Source of the DNA: Mycocentrospora acerina
Lineage: Eukaryota; Ascomycota; Dothideomycetes; Pleosporales
Reading direction: 5' to 3'
DNA: 64,000 nt
NCBI GenBank assembly: GCA_022701365.1
Contig: JAKUHH010000150.1
Coordinates: 992,001 to 1,056,000 of the forward strand
Part shown: one piece after another, positions 44,695-55,650 of the stretch
Layout: the number at the start of each line of letters is the position of its first letter
Numbering within the stretch: position 1 is the first letter of the stretch
Notes under the pieces: generated by a model
Seen by the model: the letters and a program-made list of their open reading frames with translations, nothing else
Database searches by the model: none
Told to the model about the DNA's origin: nothing
Translations under genes and position numbers: made by a program

Positions 44695-45081
44695 ATGTCC
44701 GCGCATCCACTCTTCAACGCCCTGATCCGCACTCATCACATCACGTCGCGCAAAAAGGTGGCCAAACTTCGTGCTGCAGCTTCAAACGACAATATCTTCG
44801 CTCTGCTGCGCTATGGAGGCTGTCCCGGTATCATGTACTGCCAGGGCTCCGAGTCGGGAGTGAGAGACTGGGTCGCTACTGTGCAGAGACTGCGATACAA
44901 AGACTTTCAGCTCGTGAAGAAGCCGTCTGAGAAACAGGTGGAAAGTACAGGAGTCGAGACGATAGATGTTACGTATGGGAAGCTTGAAGAGGCGGAAAGT
45001 GTGAAGGACTTCGGGGCGCGCATGCAGGAATTGGGGGTTTGGGGGTGGTGGAGGAAAGGTATGGGGTATGTGGGTGAGTGA
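44695..45081 (+). CDS. Stand-alone Prp3 C-terminal-like (DUF1115) domain protein
   Basis: A single exon of 128 aa, starting MSAHPLFNALIRTHHITS. The stretch LRYGGCPGIMYCQGSESGV, then RDWVATVQRLRYKDFQLVKK, resembles the Prp3_C/DUF1115 fold that follows RWD domains in RWDD2 and ends the U4/U6 snRNP factor Prp3. Here it stands alone: no RWD domain precedes it and upstream is a divergent promoter. It ends WGWWRKGMGYVGE. In other proteins this fold makes RNA or protein contacts; the role of the lone version is unknown. The assignment is by motif memory. Confidence 0.6.
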   Translation: MSAHPLFNALIRTHHITSRKKVAKLRAAASNDNIFALLRYGGCPGIMYCQGSESGVRDWVATVQRLRYKDFQLVKKPSEKQVESTGVETIDVTYGKLEEAESVKDFGARMQELGVWGWWRKGMGYVGE

Positions 45082-45380
45082 GGAGTATTGATAGTGCGTG
45101 CATATCGTTAGGAGCAAGCTTCTCGTTCAAATTCCGCGAGAGCATCAACACCAAGAAATGAAGTAGTGTTGGAACGAGCATATACGTTTAAATTTGCTGT
45201 ACAACAGAAAACTTGATTGATGAGAAGAGATAACATCTCCATGTCCAGCAGTTGGCTGTATTATATTTGAAAACAAAATAAAACAAAGGGTATCATGTAC
45301 TACATAACGCACTCGTCCTCACCACTCCAACTTGAATATCAACAACAATGCACTAAAAAAAGGACTCCAAAAAAGGACTT

Positions 45381-48300
45381 TCAAGTCGCTCTCCGTAACA
45401 ACATCTCCACTGCCCGATCAATCCTCAACCCATCGCCCATATCAGTCATCCTTAGCGCTTCACTCGCTTGGTCAGCCGTAAATCCCATCTCCATTATACG
45501 ATGTATCGCTTTGTTAGCTGTATCAATGTGTTTCTCGCTATGGTATATGTTCCCCTGAGCCTGGTGGTGTTGTTGGAATACCGATTGTTCTGCGCTCTCT
45601 AGACTGCCCTGGGCTGAACTCCCAGATATGACACTTGTACCGCTATGGTTACTGTCACGGAGATGAGAGGATATCAGTGGGTTACAATTATGTTGTTGTT
45701 GTGAGAGGATAGGGAGATTGCAACCCAAGCAAGTGTGCGGCTGCGTGTAGATTGGGAGATGGTTGCTAGTCTGTATATTCGGACGGGAGTAGACAGTCAT
45801 CGGTACGTTGCTGTTGGCATGCGCATATGGCTGCGAAAAGACTGGCCTATCGGTACTATTTCGTACATGTGGTTGCCAAAAGGCTTCCAGGCTGCTTCCG
45901 TCGTGTACTGCTTGCGAAAAAGCTAACGCATTATCGACCCCCTTACGGAGATATCGTTGTGGCGATATCATGTAGTTAGAAACAGATGGTAGTGGCCGAA
46001 CTTCTTGATACCCTCCGTGGGCAGGATACTCGTTGATTGGTGTCAAGCTTGTTGATGTACTGCTTCTGTCTCTGGTGCTAGGAACTGTTGACGACGTTGG
46101 TGTTGGAAGCAGGGGTTGTGCTACCGTTCTTCCCAGCGGTGAAGATGGTGACGGTATTCTTGCTGCGGAGAGCTCGGCAATTTCTATGCTCAGGACCTGA
46201 CGCAGCGCTAAGTTTGATGTCGCAGACTGTAGAGATGGTATGTGGGACACCAAGTCTTTTCCTGCTGTCGAAATAGGGCGCCGTCGAGTCAGACCGTCGA
46301 TGACGGTATCCCCTTCACTGATGGGCTTTTCTTGACTCATGCGAGCTATAGTAATTCGTTCTCCACTATTCTTCCTTCGCTGAAGCTCAGTGATATGTTT
46401 CTGAATCCGTGCTTTGGAAATTTCACGCTGAACCTCACGAGATGAGCTATCAGCGTATAGATGAGCAATCTTGTCTTCATAGACTCGCGAAGCTGCCTCT
46501 TTAAGGAAATTTCGACGAGTGCTGCCAGAAACAAGCGGTCTCCAAGTTGTCCAACCGTTCCGTGACGCAACGTCGAAGGCGGATGGTTTTGGAAGCGAGT
46601 GTGGGCCAGCGAGGTCAAGGACAGTAGAGAGTCCCAAAGTAAGAAGGTAGTAGCACCACTCATCTGTATCAATTAGCCTTGATTGTTAGACCCAAAAATG
46701 ACTTACCAAGCATTGAATCCTCTCCATCAATATCACCACCTCGGATGTCAGTGTTATCAAAAACACCAAATTCACGCGCTTGGGCTGTATGACCCTCAAG
46801 GTTTTGCAACAGCACACCTAGGCAATTCCAGAGTTCCATCATATCAAACAATTGCTCGGCATTCAGGTCACCCTGGTTTCCCTTTGCAAAATGTTCTGGA
46901 GCACTGAGTAGGGCATCGTTCATGTAGTCTGTGACGGTAATACTGAAAGTACAGGCAGGTTGGTGAACTAGAAGGCCTCCCGTCAACCAATCCATTTGCG
47001 CCACAATATCTTCCTCGCGACCTTTTCCATGGCCAAACAGCTTGCAAAATGTCCAAATACGCCAAAGTGCATCATCCACCCTCGCGGCTCCGGTAGGATC
47101 TGGACTAAGCAGTGCGAGCAATATCTCGGGTCGAAGGAAAGACTGACATCGCTCCCGAATCAGCAACTTGATGGCTTCAATGGTAGATGCGTCACGGTTG
47201 TGAAGTTGAAGGTAAGTAGACGGCGTGTATTCTTCCTTAGGTCGTGTCATTTCCAGATCCTCGTTGTGGAGGAAGTCGTGTCCAGGAAATGCGACTTGTC
47301 TGTATTCCCATGCAGGAGGCGACATGTTCCACATCGTGGATTTGATTAAATCAAGCTCGTGGCGCTTGAACACACGATAAAACCCGCTGTTGACGGTAGC
47401 TGTAACAAAAAGATCATTGAAGTGAATCAAATTCCGCAAAATGTTGAGCAAAACACCTTCTGCTACGTCTGGGGCAATGATTCGGTTGTTTGCCGTGGAG
47501 GTGGTTTGCGCGGGTAAATGATTTTGGTTATCTGATTCCTTACATTCTAGGATGTTGGTTTTCAACCTTGTCTTTGTTTCATCAGAATCGCTTCTAGTCA
47601 ACTGGGATGCCGTGTGTTCTTTGGTAACGTGAGAAAATCGTAATTTCTCCAAATTTGGTAATGGCCGTCGTTTACTGGATCTTCTAGGCAAAGGTGGAGG
47701 AGGTGAGACACCAAAAGAGATGGTAGACATGTTCTCTGGGGCGCTGGCTGCAGATGGTGTCAATAGGGCCCAATTGCGAACAATTTTCAATTCAATATTC
47801 CAAGTAATATCAACTGCCATATGATTAAATGGGTCACATACCTTCATGCTCGCAGATCATACCGACCTCACTCCTCTGCATGGGTTGGTATGAAGGTTGA
47901 ATAGCTTGTGTTCTATCCGTGTACCCCGAAGAGTTGTCCTTGCGAAAACCAGTGTGCCGAGCAGTAATACCCGCCAATCTGTTTGGTTTTGGTTGCTCTG
48001 TAGATGAGTAAAGGTGCTCCTGCAGATTCATTTCTGCCTCACTAAGTGTGGGGCTTGGTTCTGTAAAAGAATTTAAGATATGTCTCGATACAATATCACT
48101 CCCTGATTGATCAAGCAGGTCCATATGCGACTTCGGCTCAAGAATACTTCTACTAGTTCCTTGCCTCGAGGGTTGATTGATTTTGGTCGAATTCCTGTAG
48201 AGTCGCGCGGGCGGAATGATGCAAGTGGGTCGAAACTCCTGGTCGCTTTTGATAGAAGAATGACGTCTGTATCGTCGCGGTAGCAGTGGAGGTGTCTCGA

Positions 48301-49204
48301 ATTGTCTAGAATTAGTACCTGTATCATTGAATTGTGAAGATGACACATTCAAAACCTCCACAACTGTCGGGCATTGAGGTTCGAGTTTTTTCGTCGTCTG
48401 CTCTTCCATCATTGAATCTTTCAGTCCGCGTTCTGTTTCAGCACTCGTAGTAGAAGACTGGGCACTGTACGTTGACGATGCATCGCTCAATTGTAATTCG
48501 ACCGAAGAGGCACTTGTCTCCGAAACCGTCCGATAATGCCTATAGGTCTGAGTGTTTGAATTAGGAACATGGGCTCCGATCGAATGCTTGAAGCGACCAA
48601 GACCGGTAGGCAATGGTTTGGTAAGAGGTGACACCGCTGAGTCGCATAGGGAGATTTCATTAACACCAGATGGCGGCGATAAGCCAGAGGGTCTTTCTTG
48701 TTCAGCAGGCTCCAACCTTATCTGAGAATTGCTGGGTTCAACAAATGGCTTAGCTGAATGTCGTCGACCTTTCGTTCCGCTAGGGATTACCAAATTTATC
48801 TTGGGCCTTGAACGTCTCGTGACGCCAAGGTCGTTTTTGATTTGATCATCTGTGCGAACGCGATCTTGATGCAGCCACTGTATCCTCCCATGACTGAATG
48901 TGCCAATCGTGTTCTTGAGCGAAGTGATACTCAAGGGAGATTTCAACTCCAGTCCAAGTCTGGCAGTTGAAGACATTGTTGATGTACCGTCTCGATTCTC
49001 ATATTCAGAGAGCGCATTACCTGAACTTGGCGATGTGAGACTGCTGCGTGATTCCGACTGTGAATGGTCGTTCCTCACTTGAGATGGCCGTAAGACTGCA
49101 TCTTGTTGATCTGAAGAGAGAGCTGCTGTACATGCTGCAGTTTCCGGAATAGGCTGTAATCTGCTTTTCAAGGTTTCTTGACACACCTTTTTACATATAG
49201 GCAT
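45381..49204 (-). CDS. Large UBA-domain protein with an F-box-like segment (1228 aa)
   Basis: Three exons: 49204-47842, 47747-46707, 46663-45381 (3687 nt). The first 480 residues are Ser/Thr-rich and disordered. Exon 2 opens with a Pro-rich stretch (PPPPLPRRSSKRRPLP) and has IIAPDVAEGVLLNILRNLIH then FNDLFVTATVNSGFYRVFK, which looks like a degenerate F-box and its first helix. A globular helical region follows (LLIRERCQSFLRPEILLALL, WRIWTFCKLFGHGKGREEDI). The C-terminus is a clear UBA domain: KAIHRIMEMGFTADQASEAL and a final AVEMLLRRAT. The combination suggests a ubiquitin-pathway adaptor, but the F-box is an inference. An in-frame stop just upstream supports the ATG at 49204. Confidence 0.8.
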
Positions 49205-51583
49205 CTTTTAAGTCAGCTGACTCTTTTGACTCGGGTGTTGATAATTCTAGAGTTCCACTATCCGGCTTGACTTGATGAAACAGCTGAGTAGTGAGAGTGT
49301 TTGAATCGGCACGGCTATATCAGTCACTTAGATGACGGTTGGTCTTCGGAGCGATAATATGGGAGTATAAAGACATTTGAGTAATTGTGGTGGCTTGTAT
49401 GGAAGTACGCAATCTGATATTAAAATAGCTTGACGCCGCTAGCCTGAAATTCGACGGTGATTGGAACTTGCTTGTGTGGGCGTGGCGTCGAGCAGCAGTA
49501 AGCTCTCGGTCACGTCTGGGATTCGGCGTATATATGAGGTCACAACAGTGGCATGAGTAAATGACGAGAAATGCGAAATATGGCAGGAAGATTGTCGCAG
49601 CATCTACATTCTGATCTTACTCACATCGCCCACACTTGGTCAAGGGCATACCTTTTCTATGTTGCAATCCATCAAAGCCACTTTGCGAAGGAGGCGCAGT
49701 GATGGTCTGCGGTCTGGAGAGCATGCATGTGGCAGTGTTGGCTTTTGGGAGCCGTAAGCACGACCCTGGTAGCGCTATTTTGGTCTCCGTGCACGTGCCC
49801 GCCGTTCTTTTAACGACAGTGTTACCTTTACCGACACCCACCACTTAGCAAACTCCATCTGTGTAGGAAGGCCATTACAATCGCCAAAACCTAGATCATA
49901 CGTATTTCCGCAGGAAACGGCCCCAAACCTGGCTCGATGTCCGGTGGACGGCGATTGGAGCTTACGCAGTTGAGCGCGCATGACAGGGCTGTCGTCAGCC
50001 GTGGCCGGGTCAGCAAGCGTCCGGCATCTGCCGCAGAGTGAGTGCTAGATCTCGGGTCTATTGTGGTCATATTTTTGTTACCAAGAAACCGTATTACGCT
50101 TCGATATCCCGAATTGATCCCATTTGAAACACGTCATGTCTGGCTGGATAGTATAGCAATAACCGCAAAACTCCGGTTAAACCTCACTCAAAGTCGGCAA
50201 AGTCTTCCCGGTTCTAACATAATAGCAAATCTGGCTATATACTAAATCACTAAATCCCTTCTTATTTCAAATCCAGTACTCGACCTGTGCGATTATCCCA
50301 TTAACAGCATCCCGAAAAACGATACGATTTCAATCATTTCTTTTTCATGCAAAGTTTTGCTAATCTTGGTTCTTCTCCGTTGAACACTGGTTTGGAGATT
50401 TCGAGCACTTCTTTTAGTGGATAGTAAACCCTTTAGTGACATTTACTTTTTAACATCAGAGCTCTTTATATTTTTGGTTCTTTGGCCTCTAGATGACGTC
50501 TTTGTAGCACATGCGAACACCTTGTACAACCTTCAGCTGCTGAATTTAGATTGCAGTCCAGTATACCTTGGTGTTACGTCTGATATGGGGCGGCTTGATG
50601 TGACCATTTGATTGAGGATATTATCTTAAAAATTATTTTTCAATATCAGGTCCAATGCCATTCTATTGGAATCACTGCTTTTGGTAGACTGAGATTCAGA
50701 AGGGTGGCTGGAAATGATGCGTTTCACAGAACTAGCTAGACTTGTGATAACTTTTCAAAGACAGTATTCCTTTTTCAACCCACATCCATTGATTATCCTG
50801 TCATTCCTATTCGCTGATCTGATAGGGGAATTGGAGTGCTCTGCAGCTATATCATAGCACCTTTTCCAATCCAAAATTCGCCCTTCATCAAGCAAACGAG
50901 GCCAGCATCCTTGTAAGCAAAACTAAGGAGTTAGAGAGGATGACTTTGAGGTTCAGTAGGAAACATTTGAAAAACAGAATGCAAACAAATGGACAAATTA
51001 GTGTGAAGATAAACTTCTGACAAGATAGGAGACAGGAAGTAGCATGCATTTATTTGCGACATTGTAGACCGTTCTTTCAGTAATAAGTATAGCGTTGCTG
51101 AGAGTACCAGTTTTCTTACCGTTTTGGAGTAGGGAAAAACAGATAGGAACACTTACAGAATATTGGGAGAAGGTGGAGATAAAGAAGTCTGTGCTCAACA
51201 TTGGTGAGTGGTAACTGAGGTTTGGTAGGTCTCCACGATAACGGTGCCGTATCCGGTGATAGTTTTACACTTTGTGTAAATTGCCACTCTTTATTACATT
51301 GCTTGATTACTGCATCTTGATTAATTTTGGCGAAAAAGTCATGGGATTTTGAATCCTGTGGAATTTGGACTTCAGCATTCGGATTTCTAGTCACAACTCT
51401 CAAAGAAGCAACCATTCAAAAAAGTGTTCCTTACAGGAATATGTCTATGGTGCCTCCGCACGACTTTGGACCATTAAATTCATGTCTTCAAACTAATATT
51501 TCAAGAGAACACTCTTTGCACGATGCAAACAGAAAATGGTCGATAGAAATTTTAGTCTTGTAGGACTAGTGTAAGAAGTTCCT
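49205..51583. other. AT-richer gene-poor stretch with a small G+C-richer island
   Basis: No intact gene is supported. A G+C-richer island at about 49440-50040 has two overlapping minus-strand frames (49775-49981 and 49617-49844) with eight Cys between them. They may be the halves of one broken Cys-rich gene. From 50.1 to 51.6 kb only short AT-rich frames exist. The stretch ends at the tyrosinase remnant. Confidence 0.45.
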
Positions 51584-52310
51584 TTACTTTTGTCTTTTCT
51601 GATTGTAAATATAGCAAAATAGGCCTGCGATCGTGCTTACAGCGTCAGCATTCATGATTTTTGGGAACTCCATAAAGTCTGCAAAACCCAAGTTATCCCC
51701 AAGGTACCGTTGTGGCTGGATGGACAATTTGGAAATATGATGATGCCGCCGATTTCGTTCTGACTGTTCTTGATATCCTGGTTCTGCCAAATCCACCACA
51801 CGCTGTCTATTATGGTATGGTGAAAGAAGAAGGCCTGGTCAGTCGGTGAGTTGAAGAAGTTCGTCCCAGCATCTCCGCCAATAGTGCAGTATCCTCCACT
51901 GTGAACACCGAGTGATCTGTTGGTGAAATCTCCCTGCATGACATTCTGGAAAGTAAGAATATGTTTGCTGTTTTGAATAAGGGAGACATCCACCTCATCA
52001 CGAGACGTATGTGCAGCCTGTTTACCAATACCACGGGCAATGCAGCTAGGATATTTACCCAATCCATTGACTTATGGATTCGGTGCAACATTCTTCAGAA
52101 ACGATTGCACAGGTCCAAGACGGGCAATGAAACTGACAATGTTAGAGAGTACATGGAAAGAAGGAAGTCTGAGCATAGGCAAGGCGAGGCGCATGGAAAT
52201 TGTTACTCACTCTTTGAAAGGCCCATCAACGTAGCCACCGCCTGAACCAGGCTCAAGGTGGATAAAGTAGCGATACTCTATTTGGAACACAAGAGAAGTT
52301 TCACCCTGCG
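51584..52310 (-). pseudogene. Tyrosinase remnant (CuB half), broken
   Basis: The minus strand encodes pieces of a fungal tyrosinase (type-3 copper oxidase of phenol/melanin chemistry). In order they are LEPGSGGGYVDGPFK, an intron-like GTGAGT...CAG gap, FIARLGPVQSF, NGLGKYPSC, FQNVMQGDFTNRSLGVHSGG, then FFFHHTIIDSVWWIWQNQD and a C-terminal AVSTIAGLFCYIY. Several defects mark it as dead: a TAA at 52072-52074 inside the conserved block; a frame change near 51697-51704 between the HH motif and the C-terminal piece; a Tyr in place of the expected second CuB His (HSGGY, usually HSAGH); and no CuA half upstream. It lies in AT-richer DNA. Sequencing error could explain one break but not the missing half. 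Confidence 0.8.
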
Positions 52311-52997
52311 AAGAATCCACCGCCTACCACCTGTTGGATCAGGTACCGCAAAGTGCTTCAGCCCTCAAACCTTCCCTCAAATCGGATTATTCAATACAAG
52401 TAGGCACGTCCCCAAACACTTCAACAAATATCAACCCCAGACTTGCAAGGCTAGTACAAGCAGACCGAAAACACACACAAGGATATACCGCTGAAGAATT
52501 ACAAAGGGGGGGGGGATCGTGTTAGGATATCTTCGCAAGTCTCTACTAAATCGGAGAGAGATGTTTGGGCAAATAGCCAAGCGAGGCATAGTCATGATAG
52601 CATTTTGCCATTACATGATCTAGGTGATAAACCCAATGCAATTGTGGTGACTAAAGATGTGCGAGTTAGCTGAAGAAGAGGTTGATTTTGTTGTCGGGTT
52701 GATGTACGAGTCTCTGGTCTTTGTTGTCCCTCTTAACAGCGGAACTGATATGCTATGTATTAGCTGCGCGGTGACCTGATCAGAGAATTTGTCATCGTTT
52801 CTTCATCGAGTCGGTACACTTGAGCGTGAATCATACATCGTTCTCATCATCACAGAGTGAATATGAAATTTGTTCGCCCTGATAAGTCACACTCAATGCC
52901 TCTCACTCTCTGGGTATCATTTGATCCTACATCTTCCCAACTTCGCATTTACACAAGTCCCTCTTTTCTTTTCTTTTTTTCTTCTCTTCTCTTCACT
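52311..52997. other. Spacer upstream of the tyrosinase remnant
   Basis: If the tyrosinase were whole, its CuA half would lie here on the minus strand. I looked for the HxxxH/PFHR-type segment and do not see it. A C/T-rich tract at about 52965-53000 runs into the RRP43 3' end. A 10-G run is at about 52505-52515. Confidence 0.45.
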
Positions 52998-54041
52998 TCA
53001 CTTCCCACCCAAAATTCCCTCTACTACCCCCCACCTGTCTATAGCCCTCTTTACTAATCCCTTCGTCGTCTCCCTATCCACAACACTTCCACCACTCTTT
53101 TCCACTCTCCTCAGAACGCTATCCTTCGTCCCCTTCCCCCCCTCCGCACAATCAACCACCACGCATACACTCTCGCGACAGACACCCTCCTCAAACGCAT
53201 CAGGATCACTCAGAACCCAATCCACATCCTCGCCGCCGCCCTCCTCTCTGCTCCCTTCAAACACCGCAAACGTACTGGGCACAGGCAACCCACGTAGCTG
53301 CAGCCTACTCGCCTCCTCTGGATCGTCCGAGCACAGAATTCCCTCAAACTCCTCGTCATAGTATGCGCGAGGCAGCAGTGTATCGCGCAGCGCAGCGAGA
53401 ATAGAGATCCATGAGGCGTCAAACGCATTCCCGTCGATGCTGATGAAGAAGACGTCAAGGTACAGCACCCAGTACGCCTTTAGTTGCGTCTCCGCAGCTT
53501 CCCCCGCATCCTCTGGGTTCGTCGAGGGTGTGTATAGCACGCGCAGATCGGAAGCGCGGAGCAGCCTTGTAGACAGCAATAACGACCGAATTCTTGTGAT
53601 GAGCGTTTGCGCAAACGACGTCGGCGCATTGCCGGGGATGTGCTGGGGTGTGCTTCCCGTGCTGAGCTCGACATTAGGGACTACAAGGCGCAGCGTGTCG
53701 ATTTCGTCTCTGTCGTCTTCGTCTGCGTTTTGGTTGTCTGTGGGCGTGTACTCGTGGCCGCCGGGGATGTCGGCTTCCTGGAGCAGCTCGGCGCGCACGC
53801 CGCACACGACGCTGGTGTTTCCGAGGCGCACGACGGCGCTGCCATTGCAGTGTGTCAGACTGTGTGTGTTGATGCCTGGAGTGCGGAACTCGTGGGCTGT
53901 GCGGCCGTTGGCGCGGAGGGCGGAGGTGCTGTTTTTGGCGGCAGAGAGGTGGGCTTGCAGAAATGGATGCGGCGACACGGCGGCGAAGATGGGGCGCGGG
54001 AATGTGAGGGCCGGAGGGATTGAAGGGGCGGTGGTCGCCAT
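52998..54041 (-). CDS. RRP43: Exosome core subunit Rrp43 (RNase PH-like, EXOSC8)
   Basis: A single exon of 347 aa, unusual among its intron-rich neighbours. Marks of the Rrp43/EXOSC8 branch of the RNase PH fold: FLQAHLSAAKNSTSALRANG, the Arg-rich GRTAHEFRTPGINTHSLTHC, GSAVVRLGNTSVVCGVRAEL, LRASDLRVLY, AYWVLYLDVFFISIDGNAFD and ILAALRDTLLPRAYYD. The six PH-like subunits form the catalytically inert ring of the RNA exosome, which threads RNA to Rrp44 and Rrp6 in nucleus and cytoplasm. Two acidic inserts (NADEDDRDE and REEGGGEDVD) are present. The start ATG at 54041 follows a good context (aaaATGgcg). Confidence 0.9.
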   Translation of the reverse strand: MATTAPSIPPALTFPRPIFAAVSPHPFLQAHLSAAKNSTSALRANGRTAHEFRTPGINTHSLTHCNGSAVVRLGNTSVVCGVRAELLQEADIPGGHEYTPTDNQNADEDDRDEIDTLRLVVPNVELSTGSTPQHIPGNAPTSFAQTLITRIRSLLLSTRLLRASDLRVLYTPSTNPEDAGEAAETQLKAYWVLYLDVFFISIDGNAFDASWISILAALRDTLLPRAYYDEEFEGILCSDDPEEASRLQLRGLPVPSTFAVFEGSREEGGGEDVDWVLSDPDAFEEGVCRESVCVVVDCAEGGKGTKDSVLRRVEKSGGSVVDRETTKGLVKRAIDRWGVVEGILGGK

Positions 54042-54390
54042 TTTGAGAGGCTTGAACTGGTTTTGGAGGTTGGAGGCGGCGGGTTATTTGGCAATGCAAG
54101 TTTGGGTGCTGGTGATGGAATTTTTGGAGCTTGAGCTTAGAGACGGCGCTAAGGATAAGCCCATGTCTTTGTGGGGCGCGACGATCAATCAATTCAAGTC
54201 GTTAACACAGGATCAAGGATGGAGCGATTTGGCATCAGAGAACAAACAAACAGATGAATTGCAATATTAAAACAATAACTACTATCCACACAATCCCATG
54301 GGTATTCTTCCTCTCATGCACTCGACATCATGAACACAAATAGAAAACACACTGATCACCACCACGTCGGTTTTTGAGCTCAATTCGAGC
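54042..54390. other. Intergenic spacer, nothing seen
   Basis: This 349-bp stretch holds the RRP43 promoter and the 3' end of the flavoprotein gene, both transcribed on the minus strand. No motif is recognised. Confidence 0.4.
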
Positions 54391-55650
54391 TCAACCAGAT
54401 ACCGGCTGCGGCACCCACTTGCCCTCCTTCTTGAAGTTGTCGCCCTTGAGCATCGGGTCCAACGCCATTCCAATCAAATAGTCCCTCCCCTTCATCATCC
54501 ACACCATTTGGCTTGGGAGCTTGAACCCGCCAAACGCACCAACACCCTTCTGTGTGCCAATGGGGACAACTTGCGACTCCTTGAGGTTCGCCACGTAGTG
54601 GCGATCACCAGTGGATGCCGTACCCGTCAAATGCGCCACGAGGTCGCTTTTCAGGTTGGTCATGGCCACGGGGATGGCGTCGTTGAGGTCCATGACACCG
54701 CCGCGTGTGTAGGAGCCTACATCGCCGACGACGTAGACACGAGGACCGGCGGATTCGTGTTCGACACGGAGGGTTTTGTTGTTGCAGGCTACGCGGTTGC
54801 GATTGTCGAGCCACTCCTTGGGGAGAAAGCCCGTGTTGGGGCGGGACCCGGTTGCGTCGATGTAGATATCCGTCTCGATAGTCTCGCCGGTCGACAGCTC
54901 TACCCTTGTTTTGGACTGCTCTCCTTCACCAAACTTGGTCGAAGTGACTACTTTGGTGTTGTATACAACATTGCATCCAAGTTTCTTCAGGTATCCCTCT
55001 GCTGTCTGACCAAGCGCCTCACGGAGGATAGGGAGGAGCTTCTTATCGGAGCAAATAATTGTGACTTTTGTCTTGGGGTTCTTATTCTCCGAAGCCATGA
55101 AACCTGGCTTTCCGTTCAGGAACTCGGCAATCTCTCCTGCTGTCTCAACACCAACGGGTCCTCCACCTCCAATGACGACCGTCTTTGCGCTCTTAAGACT
55201 CTTCTGGAAGGTGTTATACAACTGCTGAAGTGCGGTACTATCAGTTGACTGCGTGTACAACGGGCTTGGCGTGGAGTATCCCGTTGCAATAACAAGCGCT
55301 GCGTACGGGATTGAAATACGCCCCCCATCGACCGTCGTAACGGACACAGTCTGGCCTGCAGTCTCTACATGCGTGGCTACGCCCTGGATGAGCTTGAACT
55401 TTGGGGATGCGTACGTGAAAGCTGCTTCGATTGAGTGGAAGATCTTGGATGCAGGCATCATTTCTGATGAAACGCAGGCACGCGGTGCAGCAATTCTCCA
55501 GTAAAAGTCCTTGGACGGGTTGACCATTGTAACATTGTACGTGACCCCATCTTTCTTTGGCAGTGACGGAATTACGTGCTTGAACGCATAATGGGCGGCG
55601 CTGATGCCCGCGAAGGAGCCGCCCAGGACGAGAATTGTTTCAGTGCTCAT
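54391..55650 (-). CDS. AIF/AMID-like FAD-dependent NAD(P)H oxidoreductase
   Basis: A single exon of 419 aa. The ATG at 55650 (MSTETILVLGG) puts the FAD-binding GGSFAGISAAHYA at the very N-terminus, as in the family; the longer frame upstream starts only at TTG. A second dinucleotide fold VVIGGGGPVGVETAGEIAEF (about residues 170-189) binds NAD(P)H. The second FAD contact is VYVVGDVGSYTRGG. This matches apoptosis-inducing-factor-2/AMID-like and type II NADH-dehydrogenase-like enzymes. No mitochondrial presequence or C-terminal membrane anchor is evident, so location is open. It probably transfers electrons from NAD(P)H to a quinone or oxygen; the acceptor is unknown. Confidence 0.85.
   Translation of the reverse strand: MSTETILVLGGSFAGISAAHYAFKHVIPSLPKKDGVTYNVTMVNPSKDFYWRIAAPRACVSSEMMPASKIFHSIEAAFTYASPKFKLIQGVATHVETAGQTVSVTTVDGGRISIPYAALVIATGYSTPSPLYTQSTDSTALQQLYNTFQKSLKSAKTVVIGGGGPVGVETAGEIAEFLNGKPGFMASENKNPKTKVTIICSDKKLLPILREALGQTAEGYLKKLGCNVVYNTKVVTSTKFGEGEQSKTRVELSTGETIETDIYIDATGSRPNTGFLPKEWLDNRNRVACNNKTLRVEHESAGPRVYVVGDVGSYTRGGVMDLNDAIPVAMTNLKSDLVAHLTGTASTGDRHYVANLKESQVVPIGTQKGVGAFGGFKLPSQMVWMMKGRDYLIGMALDPMLKGDNFKKEGKWVPQPVSG

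Noticed and set aside
51652..51735. A 47-nt intron in the tyrosinase remnant that would restore frame
   Set aside because: It would remove a segment (NGTLGDNLGFADF-like) that resembles the family, so a frame change is more likely than an intron.
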